Shown here: piece after piece, positions 53,598 to 61,391 of the stretch | Layout of the letters: each line of letters starts with the position of its first letter | Numbering within the stretch: the stretch's first letter is position 1 | Source of the DNA: UBA12087 sp964370815 | Lineage (GTDB): Bacteria > Chloroflexota > Anaerolineae > Anaerolineales > Villigracilaceae | Length of the DNA: 64,000 nt | Direction of reading: 5' to 3' | Assembly: GCA_964370815.1 (NCBI GenBank) | Contig: CAYJKQ010000002.1 | Span: 62,001 to 126,000 of the forward strand | Program-made: the position numbers and the translations under genes | Notes under the pieces: model-generated | Database searches by the model: none | Told to the model about the DNA's origin: nothing | The model's input: only the letters and a program-made list of their open reading frames with translations

Positions 53598-54167
53598 TTA
53601 CCTGGGTAGGATGTGATGTTTTCGGCAGCGGGCTTCGTACATCTCAGATGCTCCCACAATCACTACTGGATCATTAATATTGGCTGGTTGCCCATTTACC
53701 AGGCGCTGTGTCCGGCAAGCTTCTTCACCGCAAACCAGACATATCGCCCGAACTTTATCAACTCGTTCTGCCTGTGCCATCAATGCTGGCATACATCCAA
53801 AAGGTTCTCCGCGAAAATCCGTATCCAACCCGGCAATAATCACCCGGATGCCGCGTTCAGCGAGTTCACCTGTTACTTTTAAGATATCATCGTCAAAGAA
53901 TTGGGCTTCATCGATTCCCACCACCGTAGTATCGGGTTCCAGATTTTCCAAGATGTTCCTAGCGAATTGGATCGGTGTGGCATCATACTCGGGACCAGCA
54001 TGCGATGTTACTTTTTCAATCGCATAACGATTATCAATTGCGGGTTTAAAAACCTGTACCTTCTGTCGCGCTATGATAGCTCGACGTAGGCGCCTTATCA
54101 ATTCATCAGTTTTACCGCTGAACATTGAACCAGTGACTACTTCAATAGAACCCTTGGTATGTTTCAT
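53598..54167 (-). CDS. tdk: Thymidine kinase (type II)
   Basis: A 189-residue TK1-type kinase phosphorylating thymidine. The P-loop is GSMFSGKTDELIRRL; GIDEAQFFDD and GLDTDFRGEPFG follow; the zinc knuckle has CLVCGEEACRTQR and a late Cys. ATG 54167 is 6 nt after GAGG. An earlier ATG at 54206 lies inside the terminator hairpin and is unlikely. Confidence 0.94.
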   Translation of the reverse strand: MKHTKGSIEVVTGSMFSGKTDELIRRLRRAIIARQKVQVFKPAIDNRYAIEKVTSHAGPEYDATPIQFARNILENLEPDTTVVGIDEAQFFDDDILKVTGELAERGIRVIIAGLDTDFRGEPFGCMPALMAQAERVDKVRAICLVCGEEACRTQRLVNGQPANINDPVVIVGASEMYEARCRKHHILPR

Positions 54168-54185
54168 GATCATCCTCGCTGAAAA

Positions 54186-54222
54186 AATAGAAACAGGCAG
54201 ATGCATTATGCATCTGCCTGTT
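54186..54222 (-). terminator. Strong Rho-independent terminator between rpmE and tdk
   Basis: Positions 54192-54206 and 54208-54222 form a perfect 15-bp inverted repeat (AACAGGCAGATGCAT arms). On the minus strand it is followed by TTTCTATTTTTT. It should stop most rplU-rpmA-rpmE transcripts and let tdk-hpt be expressed at a lower level. Confidence 0.85.
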
Positions 54223-54254
54223 AAGTTTACCTGAAATTATCTGTTAGGCAAGTC

Positions 54255-54731
54255 CTAATCCGTGGAAGCCTCTTCCGGTTCAGGGACATCATAGTCCAGG
54301 CTGCGTAATTTCTTCTTTAGATCAATCAATGATTTGCGGCCAAATCCGGAAATTGCCAAAACCTTATCTTCGCCTTCTGACAATTTATCCAAGAATTGCC
54401 CAACCATACTAATTCCAGCCATGCCTAAAGCTTCTGTGGCGCGCTTTCCAATTTCAAGTTCGGATATAGGGCGTTTGGGTGAGATACGCGACTCTTTACG
54501 TGTTTTTGTCTCTTCGACATAATCCTGGCGAGCCTGTAATTTTTTATAAAACCTATCCACCTGTCCTTCAATATCCACGATCCTTTGAAGTTCACCACTA
54601 AAAAAAGGGTGACACTCAGAACAGATTTCAATCCGTATTTCTTTTTTTGTTGAACCAGTTGACCAAGTGTTCCCGCATGCACAGGTTACTGTGGCGTCTG
54701 GATAATAAGTTGGATGAATGCCTTCTTTCAT
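54255..54731 (-). CDS. rpmE: 50S ribosomal protein L31 with an RNA-polymerase alpha-CTD-like extension
   Basis: A 158-residue protein. Residues 1-68 are L31 of the zinc-binding form with Cys17, Cys19, Cys37 and Cys40 (KEGIHPTYYPDATVTCACG and CSECHPFFSG). After a charged linker, residues about 88-146 match the helix-hairpin-helix C-terminal domain of RNA polymerase alpha: PISELEIGKRATEALGMAGI and the GFGRKSLIDLKKKL segment. Normal L31 ends at about 70 residues. AAGGAT precedes the ATG. The gene follows rpmA by 20 nt. Confidence 0.9.
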   Translation of the reverse strand: MKEGIHPTYYPDATVTCACGNTWSTGSTKKEIRIEICSECHPFFSGELQRIVDIEGQVDRFYKKLQARQDYVEETKTRKESRISPKRPISELEIGKRATEALGMAGISMVGQFLDKLSEGEDKVLAISGFGRKSLIDLKKKLRSLDYDVPEPEEASTD

Positions 54732-54751
54732 AATATCAGATCCTTTCGTTA

Positions 54752-55012
54752 CTATTTCGCTTCTACCGGCATTACATTGACGCGTTTTCGACCGTGAATA
54801 ATGTCAAAAACAACGACACCTTCCATGGTTGCAAAAATGGTATCATCTTTGCCAAGACCGACATTCAAACCCGGCTTAATATGTGTTCCGCGCTGACGAA
54901 TAATAATATTCCCTGAAAGGACATGTTCACCTGCATATTTTTTTACGCCCAAACGTTGGGCATTGCTGTCTCTACCATTTTTGGCTGAACCGCCACCTTT
55001 TTTATGTGCCAT
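54752..55012 (-). CDS. rpmA: 50S ribosomal protein L27
   Basis: An 86-residue L27, recognised by AHKKGGGSAKNGRDSNAQRLGVK and GNIIIRQRGTHIKPG. The N-terminal tail reaches the peptidyl-transferase centre. No N-terminal Firmicute-type processing extension is seen. GAGGTAATC precedes the ATG. Its upstream region joins the assembly gap. Confidence 0.96.
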   Translation of the reverse strand: MAHKKGGGSAKNGRDSNAQRLGVKKYAGEHVLSGNIIIRQRGTHIKPGLNVGLGKDDTIFATMEGVVVFDIIHGRKRVNVMPVEAK

Positions 55013-55220
55013 GATTACCTCACTTATCTAAATTATTTCTTCTCTGTCTTGGTAGTTTTCTTGGCNNNNNNNNNNNNNNNNNNNNNNNNNNNNNNNNNNN
55101 NNNNNNNNNNNNNNNNNNNNNNNNNNNNNNNNNNNNNNNNNNNNNNNNNNNNNNNNNNNNNNNNNATGATTACCTCACTTATCTAAATTATTTCTTCTCT
55201 GTCTTGGTAGTTTTCTTGGC
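55011..55220. repeat. Exact 55-bp direct duplication flanking the assembly gap
   Basis: Positions 55011-55065 and 55166-55220 are identical over 55 bases and directly abut the run of N. Both copies contain the rplU 3' end with stop codon. The simplest reading is that two contigs overlap here and the gap is artificial. Confidence 0.85.
55066..55165. other. Assembly gap (100 N)
   Basis: Exactly 100 unknown bases, a standard placeholder length, placed between rpmA and rplU. No coding inference is made across it. Confidence 0.99.
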
Positions 55221-55841
55221 AACCGGTTTTTTCTCTGTTCTGGTTGCAGGGGTAACTTTTTTCGCTACCGGTTTTTTCTCTGTTCTGGTTGCAGGGGTAA
55301 CTTTTTTCGCTACCGGTTTTTTCTCTGGTTTTGTTGTTGGGGTAACTTTTTTCGCTACCGGTTTTTTCTCTGTTTTAGTAACTGCTGCTGCTTTTTTAGC
55401 TGGAGTAGCTTTTTCTGATTTTACTGTTTTTCCAACGGCAGTTTTCTTTGCAGAAACTTTTTTCTCAACTTTATCAGCCTTCTCAACCTTAACAGGCTTT
55501 TCATCCACTGGAGCTATTAAAGATTTGGTATCACCAACTTGTTCTATAAATAGGCGGGTATATGTCTGACGATGACCAGTCTTGACCCGAATGCGTTTTT
55601 TAGGTCTATACTTAAAAACGATCAGTTTTGGTCCTTTAACATGTTGTTCTACTTTTGCGAGAACACTGACCCCGTTAACTGTTGGCGTACCTACAATTAC
55701 GTTATCCCCATCCACTAACAGGAGCACCTGCTCCATTTTTAGTTCCGTATCAGGTTCGACCGCAAGACGATCTACATCGACACGTTCTCCTTCGACGGCT
55801 TTGTACTGCTTGCCGCCACTCTCAATAATTGCATATTTCAT
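55188..55841 (-). CDS. rplU: 50S ribosomal protein L21 with a Lys/Ala/Pro repeat tail
   Basis: A 217-residue protein. Residues 1-102 are L21 (KYAIIESGGKQYKAVEGERVDVDRL, then KRIRVKTGHRQTYTR). The remaining 115 residues form a lysine-rich tail with three near-identical 15-residue units of EKKPVAKKVTPATRT type. Such histone-H1-like tails bind nucleic acid non-specifically. The start is ATG 55841 with AGGAG 6 nt upstream. Repeat number near the 3' end is uncertain because the repeats lie next to an assembly gap. Confidence 0.92.
   Translation of the reverse strand: MKYAIIESGGKQYKAVEGERVDVDRLAVEPDTELKMEQVLLLVDGDNVIVGTPTVNGVSVLAKVEQHVKGPKLIVFKYRPKKRIRVKTGHRQTYTRLFIEQVGDTKSLIAPVDEKPVKVEKADKVEKKVSAKKTAVGKTVKSEKATPAKKAAAVTKTEKKPVAKKVTPTTKPEKKPVAKKVTPATRTEKKPVAKKVTPATRTEKKPVAKKTTKTEKK
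55222..55400 (-). repeat. 45-bp tandem repeats in the rplU tail
   Basis: Units at 55222-55266, 55267-55311 and 55312-55356, with a partial fourth unit after them. The first two are identical, the third diverges in its middle. They encode the KKPVAKKVTP repeats. Confidence 0.85.
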
Positions 55842-55929
55842 TTTTTTCTCCTGGTCTTCGCTTCGCCACACGTTCTGCGGGAAATATAATTCCTTCGCCA
55901 AAGTGCGGGGAAGCCGGGATTCATATACC

Positions 55930-55956
55930 CACCCAGCTATTTATTTATACCGGGTG
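55930..55956 (-). promoter_or_regulatory. Hairpin in the rplU leader
   Basis: On the minus strand CACCCGG (55956-55950) pairs with CTGGGTG (55936-55930), seven pairs with one G-U. It starts a few nt into a leader of about 120 nt before rplU. Leaders of L21 genes in other bacteria often bind L21 or its partners; here that is only a possibility. Confidence 0.4.
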
Positions 55957-55969
55957 AGAAGCGCACAGT

Positions 55970-55998
55970 ATTATAGTCCAAGGTTATCGCAATGTCAA
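55970..55998 (-). promoter_or_regulatory. Consensus promoter of the rplU operon
   Basis: On the minus strand a perfect TTGACA (55998-55993) is followed after exactly 17 bp by a perfect TATAAT (55975-55970). This is the strongest promoter in the window, as suits ribosomal protein genes. Confidence 0.92.
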
Positions 55999-56027
55999 AT
56001 GAAATATGAACAAATAATTAAAAATCA

Positions 56028-56056
56028 TTGACAAACCTACTCTCATCCGCTATTCT
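56028..56056 (+). promoter_or_regulatory. Promoter of the AddB-like helicase gene
   Basis: TTGACA (56028-56033) and TATTCT (56051-56056) are 17 bp apart. Start would fall at about 56063, on or next to ATG 56064, so the transcript may be leaderless. Confidence 0.6.
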
Positions 56057-56063
56057 AAATGTT

Positions 56064-58193
56064 ATGGCTATTCTCTCCGCTCAACAGATTGCCGTACGTG
56101 ATGCTCCACTCAATGGACGCATATTCTTATGTGGTCCGGCTGGATCAGGCAAGACGACTGCTGGGGTTGAAAGGATGTTAAATTTGATCGGGAGGGGTAT
56201 CCATGCAAATTCCATCCTGATCCTCACCCCGCAACGCACACTCTTCACGCCATATCAGAACTCCCTGCTACAGAATACATTGCCAGCCGGTGGTCAGGTC
56301 AATTTGTTAACTGTTGGAGGATTGGCGCGTCGCATGGTTGATCTTTTCTGGCCGCTTGCTTCTGAAAATGGAGGTTTTGCCCATCTTGATCGCCCCCCCG
56401 TATTTCTTACACTGGAAACGGCACAGTATCATATGGCTCAACTCGTGCGACCTCTTCTGGATGAAGGTTATTTTGAATCGGTAGTGATAGACCGTAATCG
56501 TCTCTACAGCCAGATATTAGATAACCTGAATAAAGCTGCCATTGTTGGCTTTCCGTATACAGAAATTGGATTCCGCTTAGATTCCGCCTGGGCTGGAGAA
56601 TCTACTCAGCGCAGAGTTTTTAATAACGTTCAAGATTGCGCCATTCGATTTCGCAAGTATTGCCTGGAAAACAATCTGCTGGATTACTCGCTACAGATGG
56701 AAATATTTTGGAATGTGCTCTGGCCTAATCCGATCGTCCGCAATTATTTATCCCAGTCATATCAACACTTGATCTATGACAATTCAGAGGAAGATACTCC
56801 CCGGGCTCATGATCTCATTCTTGACTGGCTGCCTGATCTCGCCTCCTATTTGATCATTCTCGATAATGGAGGAGGTCACAGGCAATTCTTGGGTGCTGAT
56901 CCTGATTCCGCCATGAGACTACGGCAATTGTGTGAACAGGAAATATGCTTTGGATCATCTTATGTAATGTCCGCACAGATCAAAACCCTGGTTCAAGAGT
57001 TCGACCAAGTATTTTCCGAGCCTCAAATGCATCCCAATCAAATCAAGCCGTTGAAAGACGAGACCTTTCAACTTCCCGTCAAATTTCCCACTACCACCCG
57101 GTTTTTCCCCCAAATGCTGGATTGGGTTTCCAATGAGATACATAACCTGGTACATGATCAAAATGTACCACCTTCAGAAATTGTTATTTTGGCTCCTTTC
57201 TTATCCGATTCATTGCGCTTTTCCCTGGTTAACCGGCTTGAGGCTTTAAATATTCCTACTCGGTCCCATCGCCCATCGCGTTCACTTCGGGACGAACCCG
57301 CCAGCCAGGCATTATTGACGCTGGCTGCCCTCGCCCATCCTACCTGGAATATTCACCCATCCATATTCGATATTGCATATACTTTTCTTTTCTGCATACA
57401 AGATATGGACCTGGTACGCGCGCAACTACTCGCGAATAATGTTTACCATCAGAGGGATCTAGTTTTATCGTCATTCGATCTGATCAAACCAGACGTTCAG
57501 GAACGTATAACATTTACTTTTGGCAACCGGTATGCACAGATCAGGAATTGGCTGGATTCATATCGCCAGGATGATCCACAACCATTCGACCATTTTATTC
57601 GTCGATTATTTGGCGAAATCCTATCTCAACCTGGTTATGGATTTCATTATAATTTCGATGCTGCCCGGGTGGCATCCAGCCTTATCGAATCAATACGAAA
57701 ATTCCGCATAGCAATGGACCCGGCTTATTTATTCCAACCTGGTTCAAACATTGATTTGGGTCGTGATTATATCCAGCTTTTGGATGATGGTATATTGGCA
57801 GCTCAATACTTGGAAGCCTGGAATCCTGAACATAAGGATGCTGTGCTGATCGCGCCCGCCCATACTTTTCTGATGATGAATCAACCAGTCGATATTCAAT
57901 TTTGGCTAGATCCGGGATCCAATGGATGGGTTGACCGACTAAATCAACCATTAACTCATCCGTATGTACTGAGCCGAAGCTGGGACAGTACTTCTGCTTC
58001 AGGACATAGCATTTGGACGGATACAGACGAAGTGCATGCCAACCAAAAATCAATAGCCCGTTTTGTATCTGGTCTGCTCCATCGCTGTAAAAGCAGCTTG
58101 TATCTAGGTATCAGCAATTTCAACGAAAGTGGTTTTGAACAGCGTGGTATTTTATTAAAGTCCTTTCAGCATGTTCTGCAAAATACAAGATGA
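56064..58193 (+). CDS. AddB/RexB-like helicase-fold protein without a nuclease domain
   Basis: A 709-residue protein with Walker A GPAGSGKTT (24-32) and an SF1-like helicase layout. ILTPQRTLFTPYQN resembles motif Ia, LIYDNSEEDTP sits at the Walker B position in altered form, and the C-terminal VLIAPAHTFLMMNQPVDIQFWLDPGS resembles the AddB second RecA-like domain. There is no PD-(D/E)XK end, unlike AddB of about 1,150 residues. A separate Fe-S nuclease is encoded at 61392-62225. ATG 56064 is preferred because the earlier in-frame start at 56028 is the -35 box. Probable role: DNA end processing. Confidence 0.72.
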   Translation: MAILSAQQIAVRDAPLNGRIFLCGPAGSGKTTAGVERMLNLIGRGIHANSILILTPQRTLFTPYQNSLLQNTLPAGGQVNLLTVGGLARRMVDLFWPLASENGGFAHLDRPPVFLTLETAQYHMAQLVRPLLDEGYFESVVIDRNRLYSQILDNLNKAAIVGFPYTEIGFRLDSAWAGESTQRRVFNNVQDCAIRFRKYCLENNLLDYSLQMEIFWNVLWPNPIVRNYLSQSYQHLIYDNSEEDTPRAHDLILDWLPDLASYLIILDNGGGHRQFLGADPDSAMRLRQLCEQEICFGSSYVMSAQIKTLVQEFDQVFSEPQMHPNQIKPLKDETFQLPVKFPTTTRFFPQMLDWVSNEIHNLVHDQNVPPSEIVILAPFLSDSLRFSLVNRLEALNIPTRSHRPSRSLRDEPASQALLTLAALAHPTWNIHPSIFDIAYTFLFCIQDMDLVRAQLLANNVYHQRDLVLSSFDLIKPDVQERITFTFGNRYAQIRNWLDSYRQDDPQPFDHFIRRLFGEILSQPGYGFHYNFDAARVASSLIESIRKFRIAMDPAYLFQPGSNIDLGRDYIQLLDDGILAAQYLEAWNPEHKDAVLIAPAHTFLMMNQPVDIQFWLDPGSNGWVDRLNQPLTHPYVLSRSWDSTSASGHSIWTDTDEVHANQKSIARFVSGLLHRCKSSLYLGISNFNESGFEQRGILLKSFQHVLQNTR

Positions 58194-58280
58194 CCATTTT
58201 TTACAATGAGATACTCCATAGATATGATTTCTTTGTAAATTTCTCTTGATATTAATTAAAATGAACAAGGAGTCATAATC

Positions 58281-58325
58281 ATGTATAAATTGGCATGGAT
58301 ATACGAAGGACTATACCTTACATGA
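58281..58325 (+). CDS. Possible 14-codon leader ORF
   Basis: ATG 58281 has a perfect AAGGAG (58267-58272) 8 nt upstream and encodes 14 residues before TGA, which overlaps the ATG at 58322. It may serve to load ribosomes for the following frame. The ORF is too short to judge by coding content. Confidence 0.3.
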   Translation: MYKLAWIYEGLYLT

Positions 58326-58507
58326 TGAGCGATTTAGCGCTGGCAGATAATCAGAATACTCCAATAACTGCCAAATATCCGACTGACACAACCAACCTTG
58401 TACTGGCTCAAATAACCATGGATATCTCTCAACCAGCTATCAGGAACACGGTTTACGACAAAGCCCAATTATCGGGAAACCGGATTTATCACTCCAATAA
58501 TTTTTAA
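58322..58507 (+). CDS. Small ORF of unknown function upstream of the UvrD-like gene
   Basis: A 61-codon frame starting in ATGA overlap with the 14-codon ORF and ending 5 nt before the helicase ATG. It is polar (SDLALADNQNTPITAKY) with no recognised domain. The tight spacing on both sides suggests a real coupled gene, but chance or decay is possible. The rest of the 319-bp interval 58194-58512 shows nothing else. Confidence 0.3.
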   Translation: MMSDLALADNQNTPITAKYPTDTTNLVLAQITMDISQPAIRNTVYDKAQLSGNRIYHSNNF

Positions 58508-58512
58508 ATACT

Positions 58513-60777
58513 ATGTCCTTTAATCCACGCTCATCGCAAGAAAGAATTCTATCTTTTCGATCCGGGAAGATGGGTATTTCAGCAGTTCCGGGATCGGGAA
58601 AAACCTGGACCCTATCACGTCTGGCAGCAGACATCATTGCCCGCGGGGATTTTGGCTCTGAACAAGAAGTTCTTATTGTTACACTTGTAAATTCTGCTGT
58701 AGAAAATTTCTCAAGCAGGGTGAGTAGTTTCATCGCTGAACAAGGATTATTACCTCAAATAGGTTATCGCGTGCGAACTTTGCACGGATTGGCTCATGAT
58801 ATAGTACGGGAAAAACCTGGCCTGGTCGGGTTGGAGGAGCGCTTCCAGATAATCGATGAGCGCGAAGCCAATCTGATCCGAAACGATGCCTCTCAAACCT
58901 GGCTAAAATCCAATCCTGATTTTTTTGATGGATTTTTAAACCCGGATATGGATGATAAAAAAATCGAATGGATTCGCAACAAGCACCTGCCAGAACTGGT
59001 TAATAACATGGCATATAGCTTCATCCGGTTAGCCAAAGATCTTCGTCTCAATCCGGATGACTTGCGACGGGAGTTGGACAAGCAACCTGCCGACCTACCC
59101 CTGGCAGAAATGGGTTGTGAAATATATTCCCATTACCAGCGAGGTCTTTCTTATCGAGGTGCAGTTGATTTTGATGATTTGATCCGTTTGGCTTTGAACC
59201 TGTTGGAAATTGATCTTGATTTTCTTGAACGACTCCGATATCGCTGGCCTGTAATTCTGGAAGATGAAGCCCAGGATAGCAGCCAACTTCAAGAAGAAAT
59301 ATTGCGTCTGCTAACCGGCGAAGGTGGGAATTGGGTTCGTGTGGGTGACCCTAACCAGGCAATCTTCGAGACATTCACTACTGCCAATCCCAGGTATTTG
59401 CGAGAATTTATTGCGTCTGAAGCAGATTTTCACCAAAGCTTACCGGAGTCAGGAAGATCACAACCATCCATAATTTCATTGGCAAACCACCTCGTCGATT
59501 GGGTAATGAATGACCATCCTGTCCCGGAAGTTAGAGATGCCTTATCAGCCCCCCCCTACATAACACCGGCACCACCTGGCGATCCTCAACCCAATCCACC
59601 TGAAAATCCAAAAGCGATCTCTTTCCTTAATGATAAATATTCCCCAGCGGAAGAAATACAGGTAGTGATCGATTCGATCGAAACCTGGTTACCAGAAAAC
59701 AAAGATAAAACGGTGGCAATCCTAACCCCGCGCAATGCACGCGGTTCAGAAGTTGTTGATGAACTGAAGAGGAGAAAAATTGAATTCATCGAGTATCTAA
59801 ACAATACTTCTTCCACCCGCTCTACAGCTGGAGCTCTTGGAAATATTGTCGCCTATCTGGCGGATCCGCAATCACCCGCAAAGTTAGCGCGTGGTTATGA
59901 AGTCTGGCGTCGAGCCTGGCGAACTGAGGAAGGGGATGATCAAGGATTCTATAAACTCATCCCTGGTTTGCTCCGTAAATGTGCTCAAGTAGAGTCCTTC
60001 CTGTCTCCGCGTCCGGATAACGATTGGATGGCAGGCATACCGGAAACTGATATTTATCAGAAAATATCCGAAGAATCTCAAATTCTCCTGCTGGAAGAAC
60101 TCGAATCCTATCGCAGATTGGTGCTCAGGTGGCATGGTACAACTTTACTGCCGATCGACCAGATGATACTCACGCTTGCCCAGGATCTTTTTACAGATCT
60201 TTCGGATCTTGCCCTGGCTTATAAGCTTGCCATCTTGCTGGGTCAAATTTCGGATGACCACTCTGAATGGCGTCTGCCAGAACTCAGTGGAGAACTCGGA
60301 GTTATTGCCCGCAATGAGAGACATTTCCTTGGTTTCAGCATGGAAGAATCTGGCTTTGACCCGGGAGCACACAAGGGTAAGGTAGTGGTAACCACAATGC
60401 ACAAAGCCAAAGGTCTTGAATGGGACCGGGTATATTTGATCTCCCTTAATAGCTACGATTTCCCTTCCGCACAACCATTCGACAAGTACATATCTGAAAA
60501 ATGGTTCATCCGTTCCGGTTTAAACCTTGAGGCTGAAGCATTAGCTCAATTGGAATTGGCTACCAAACCTGGAGAGTTTGAATGGTATGAAGAAGGACGG
60601 GCTACCGATAAATCAAGGTTGGATTACGTCAGGGAACGTTTGAGGTTACTTTATGTGGGAATCACACGAGCCAAACATGATCTTATCCTTTCTTCTAATA
60701 CCGGTCGAAGAGGGGATATCAAACCTTCTTTACCTTACATAGATTTGCAAAGTTGGTGGGAAGAGCCAGAGAACTGA
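58513..60777 (+). CDS. UvrD/AddA-like ATP-dependent DNA helicase
   Basis: A 754-residue SF1A helicase with all motifs: Walker A AVPGSGKTWTL (24-34), Ia TLVNSAVENF, Walker B LEDEAQDSS, III GDPNQAIFETF, V TTMHKAKGLEWDRVY and VI RLRLLYVGITRAKHDL. It moves 3' to 5' on single-stranded DNA in the family. The C-terminal nuclease of AddA is absent; the protein ends soon after motif VI. With the preceding AddB-like protein and the nuclease downstream it may form a three-part AddAB complex. Alternative: a stand-alone UvrD/Rep paralogue. Confidence 0.88.
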   Translation: MSFNPRSSQERILSFRSGKMGISAVPGSGKTWTLSRLAADIIARGDFGSEQEVLIVTLVNSAVENFSSRVSSFIAEQGLLPQIGYRVRTLHGLAHDIVREKPGLVGLEERFQIIDEREANLIRNDASQTWLKSNPDFFDGFLNPDMDDKKIEWIRNKHLPELVNNMAYSFIRLAKDLRLNPDDLRRELDKQPADLPLAEMGCEIYSHYQRGLSYRGAVDFDDLIRLALNLLEIDLDFLERLRYRWPVILEDEAQDSSQLQEEILRLLTGEGGNWVRVGDPNQAIFETFTTANPRYLREFIASEADFHQSLPESGRSQPSIISLANHLVDWVMNDHPVPEVRDALSAPPYITPAPPGDPQPNPPENPKAISFLNDKYSPAEEIQVVIDSIETWLPENKDKTVAILTPRNARGSEVVDELKRRKIEFIEYLNNTSSTRSTAGALGNIVAYLADPQSPAKLARGYEVWRRAWRTEEGDDQGFYKLIPGLLRKCAQVESFLSPRPDNDWMAGIPETDIYQKISEESQILLLEELESYRRLVLRWHGTTLLPIDQMILTLAQDLFTDLSDLALAYKLAILLGQISDDHSEWRLPELSGELGVIARNERHFLGFSMEESGFDPGAHKGKVVVTTMHKAKGLEWDRVYLISLNSYDFPSAQPFDKYISEKWFIRSGLNLEAEALAQLELATKPGEFEWYEEGRATDKSRLDYVRERLRLLYVGITRAKHDLILSSNTGRRGDIKPSLPYIDLQSWWEEPEN

Positions 60778-60864
60778 CAAATTATTTGTGATCGCTTTTG
60801 ATCAATAGTAAAGATACTATCTTATCCGTTACAATTGAAAGGTAGAATTAAAGAGGAGGTCTTA

Positions 60865-61287
60865 ATGAAGAAGGTTATTTTTGCTATTCTAATACTGGTA
60901 ATAATATTTGGCTTGATCCAACTCATCCCCTACGGACGAAATCACAACAATCCTGCAGTGGTTTCTGAACCTATTTGGGACAGTCCAGCCACCCGCAAGT
61001 TAGCTAAGATTGCCTGCTTTGACTGCCACAGCAATGAAACCATCTGGCCGTGGTACAGTAATATTGCACCAGTATCCTGGATGATATATAGGGATGTTAT
61101 GGTAGGGCGATCTAGATTGAATTTCTCAGAATGGACCAATCAGCAACAGGACTTGGGCGAGATTAGCGAGGCAATCCAGGAAGGTGAAATGCCCCCATTC
61201 CAATATACGATCATTCATTGGAATGCAAATTTGAATAAAACCCAGAAAAGCATATTTATTCAGGGGATTACCAATACAATAAAATAA
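60865..61287 (+). CDS. Haem-binding domain protein
   Basis: A 140-residue protein with a membrane anchor or signal peptide (about 1-22) and a c-type haem site CFDCH (Cys51, Cys54, His55). The pattern SNETIWPWYSNIAPVSW and the later EGEMPPFQY match the Haem_bd (DUF) family of small monohaem proteins. ATG 60865 follows GAGGAGG by 5 nt. It stands in a DNA-repair gene run although it should lie outside the membrane, so it is likely unrelated or an insertion. Confidence 0.85.
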   Translation: MKKVIFAILILVIIFGLIQLIPYGRNHNNPAVVSEPIWDSPATRKLAKIACFDCHSNETIWPWYSNIAPVSWMIYRDVMVGRSRLNFSEWTNQQQDLGEISEAIQEGEMPPFQYTIIHWNANLNKTQKSIFIQGITNTIK

Positions 61288-61391
61288 TGATCTCCTTCAT
61301 CTAACATGTTGGTTTCAAAAGAATAACCAACACCTAACTCATATGAATATGATAATCTCCATACAGTTTCAATCTGAATTAATTGGCAAAT

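Noticed and set aside
55004..55186. Frame across the assembly gap
   Set aside because: Most of it is unknown bases and it starts from sequence antisense to rpmA.
55222..55400. CRISPR-like array
   Set aside because: The 45-bp units are contiguous, without spacers, and encode an in-frame lysine-rich tail of L21.
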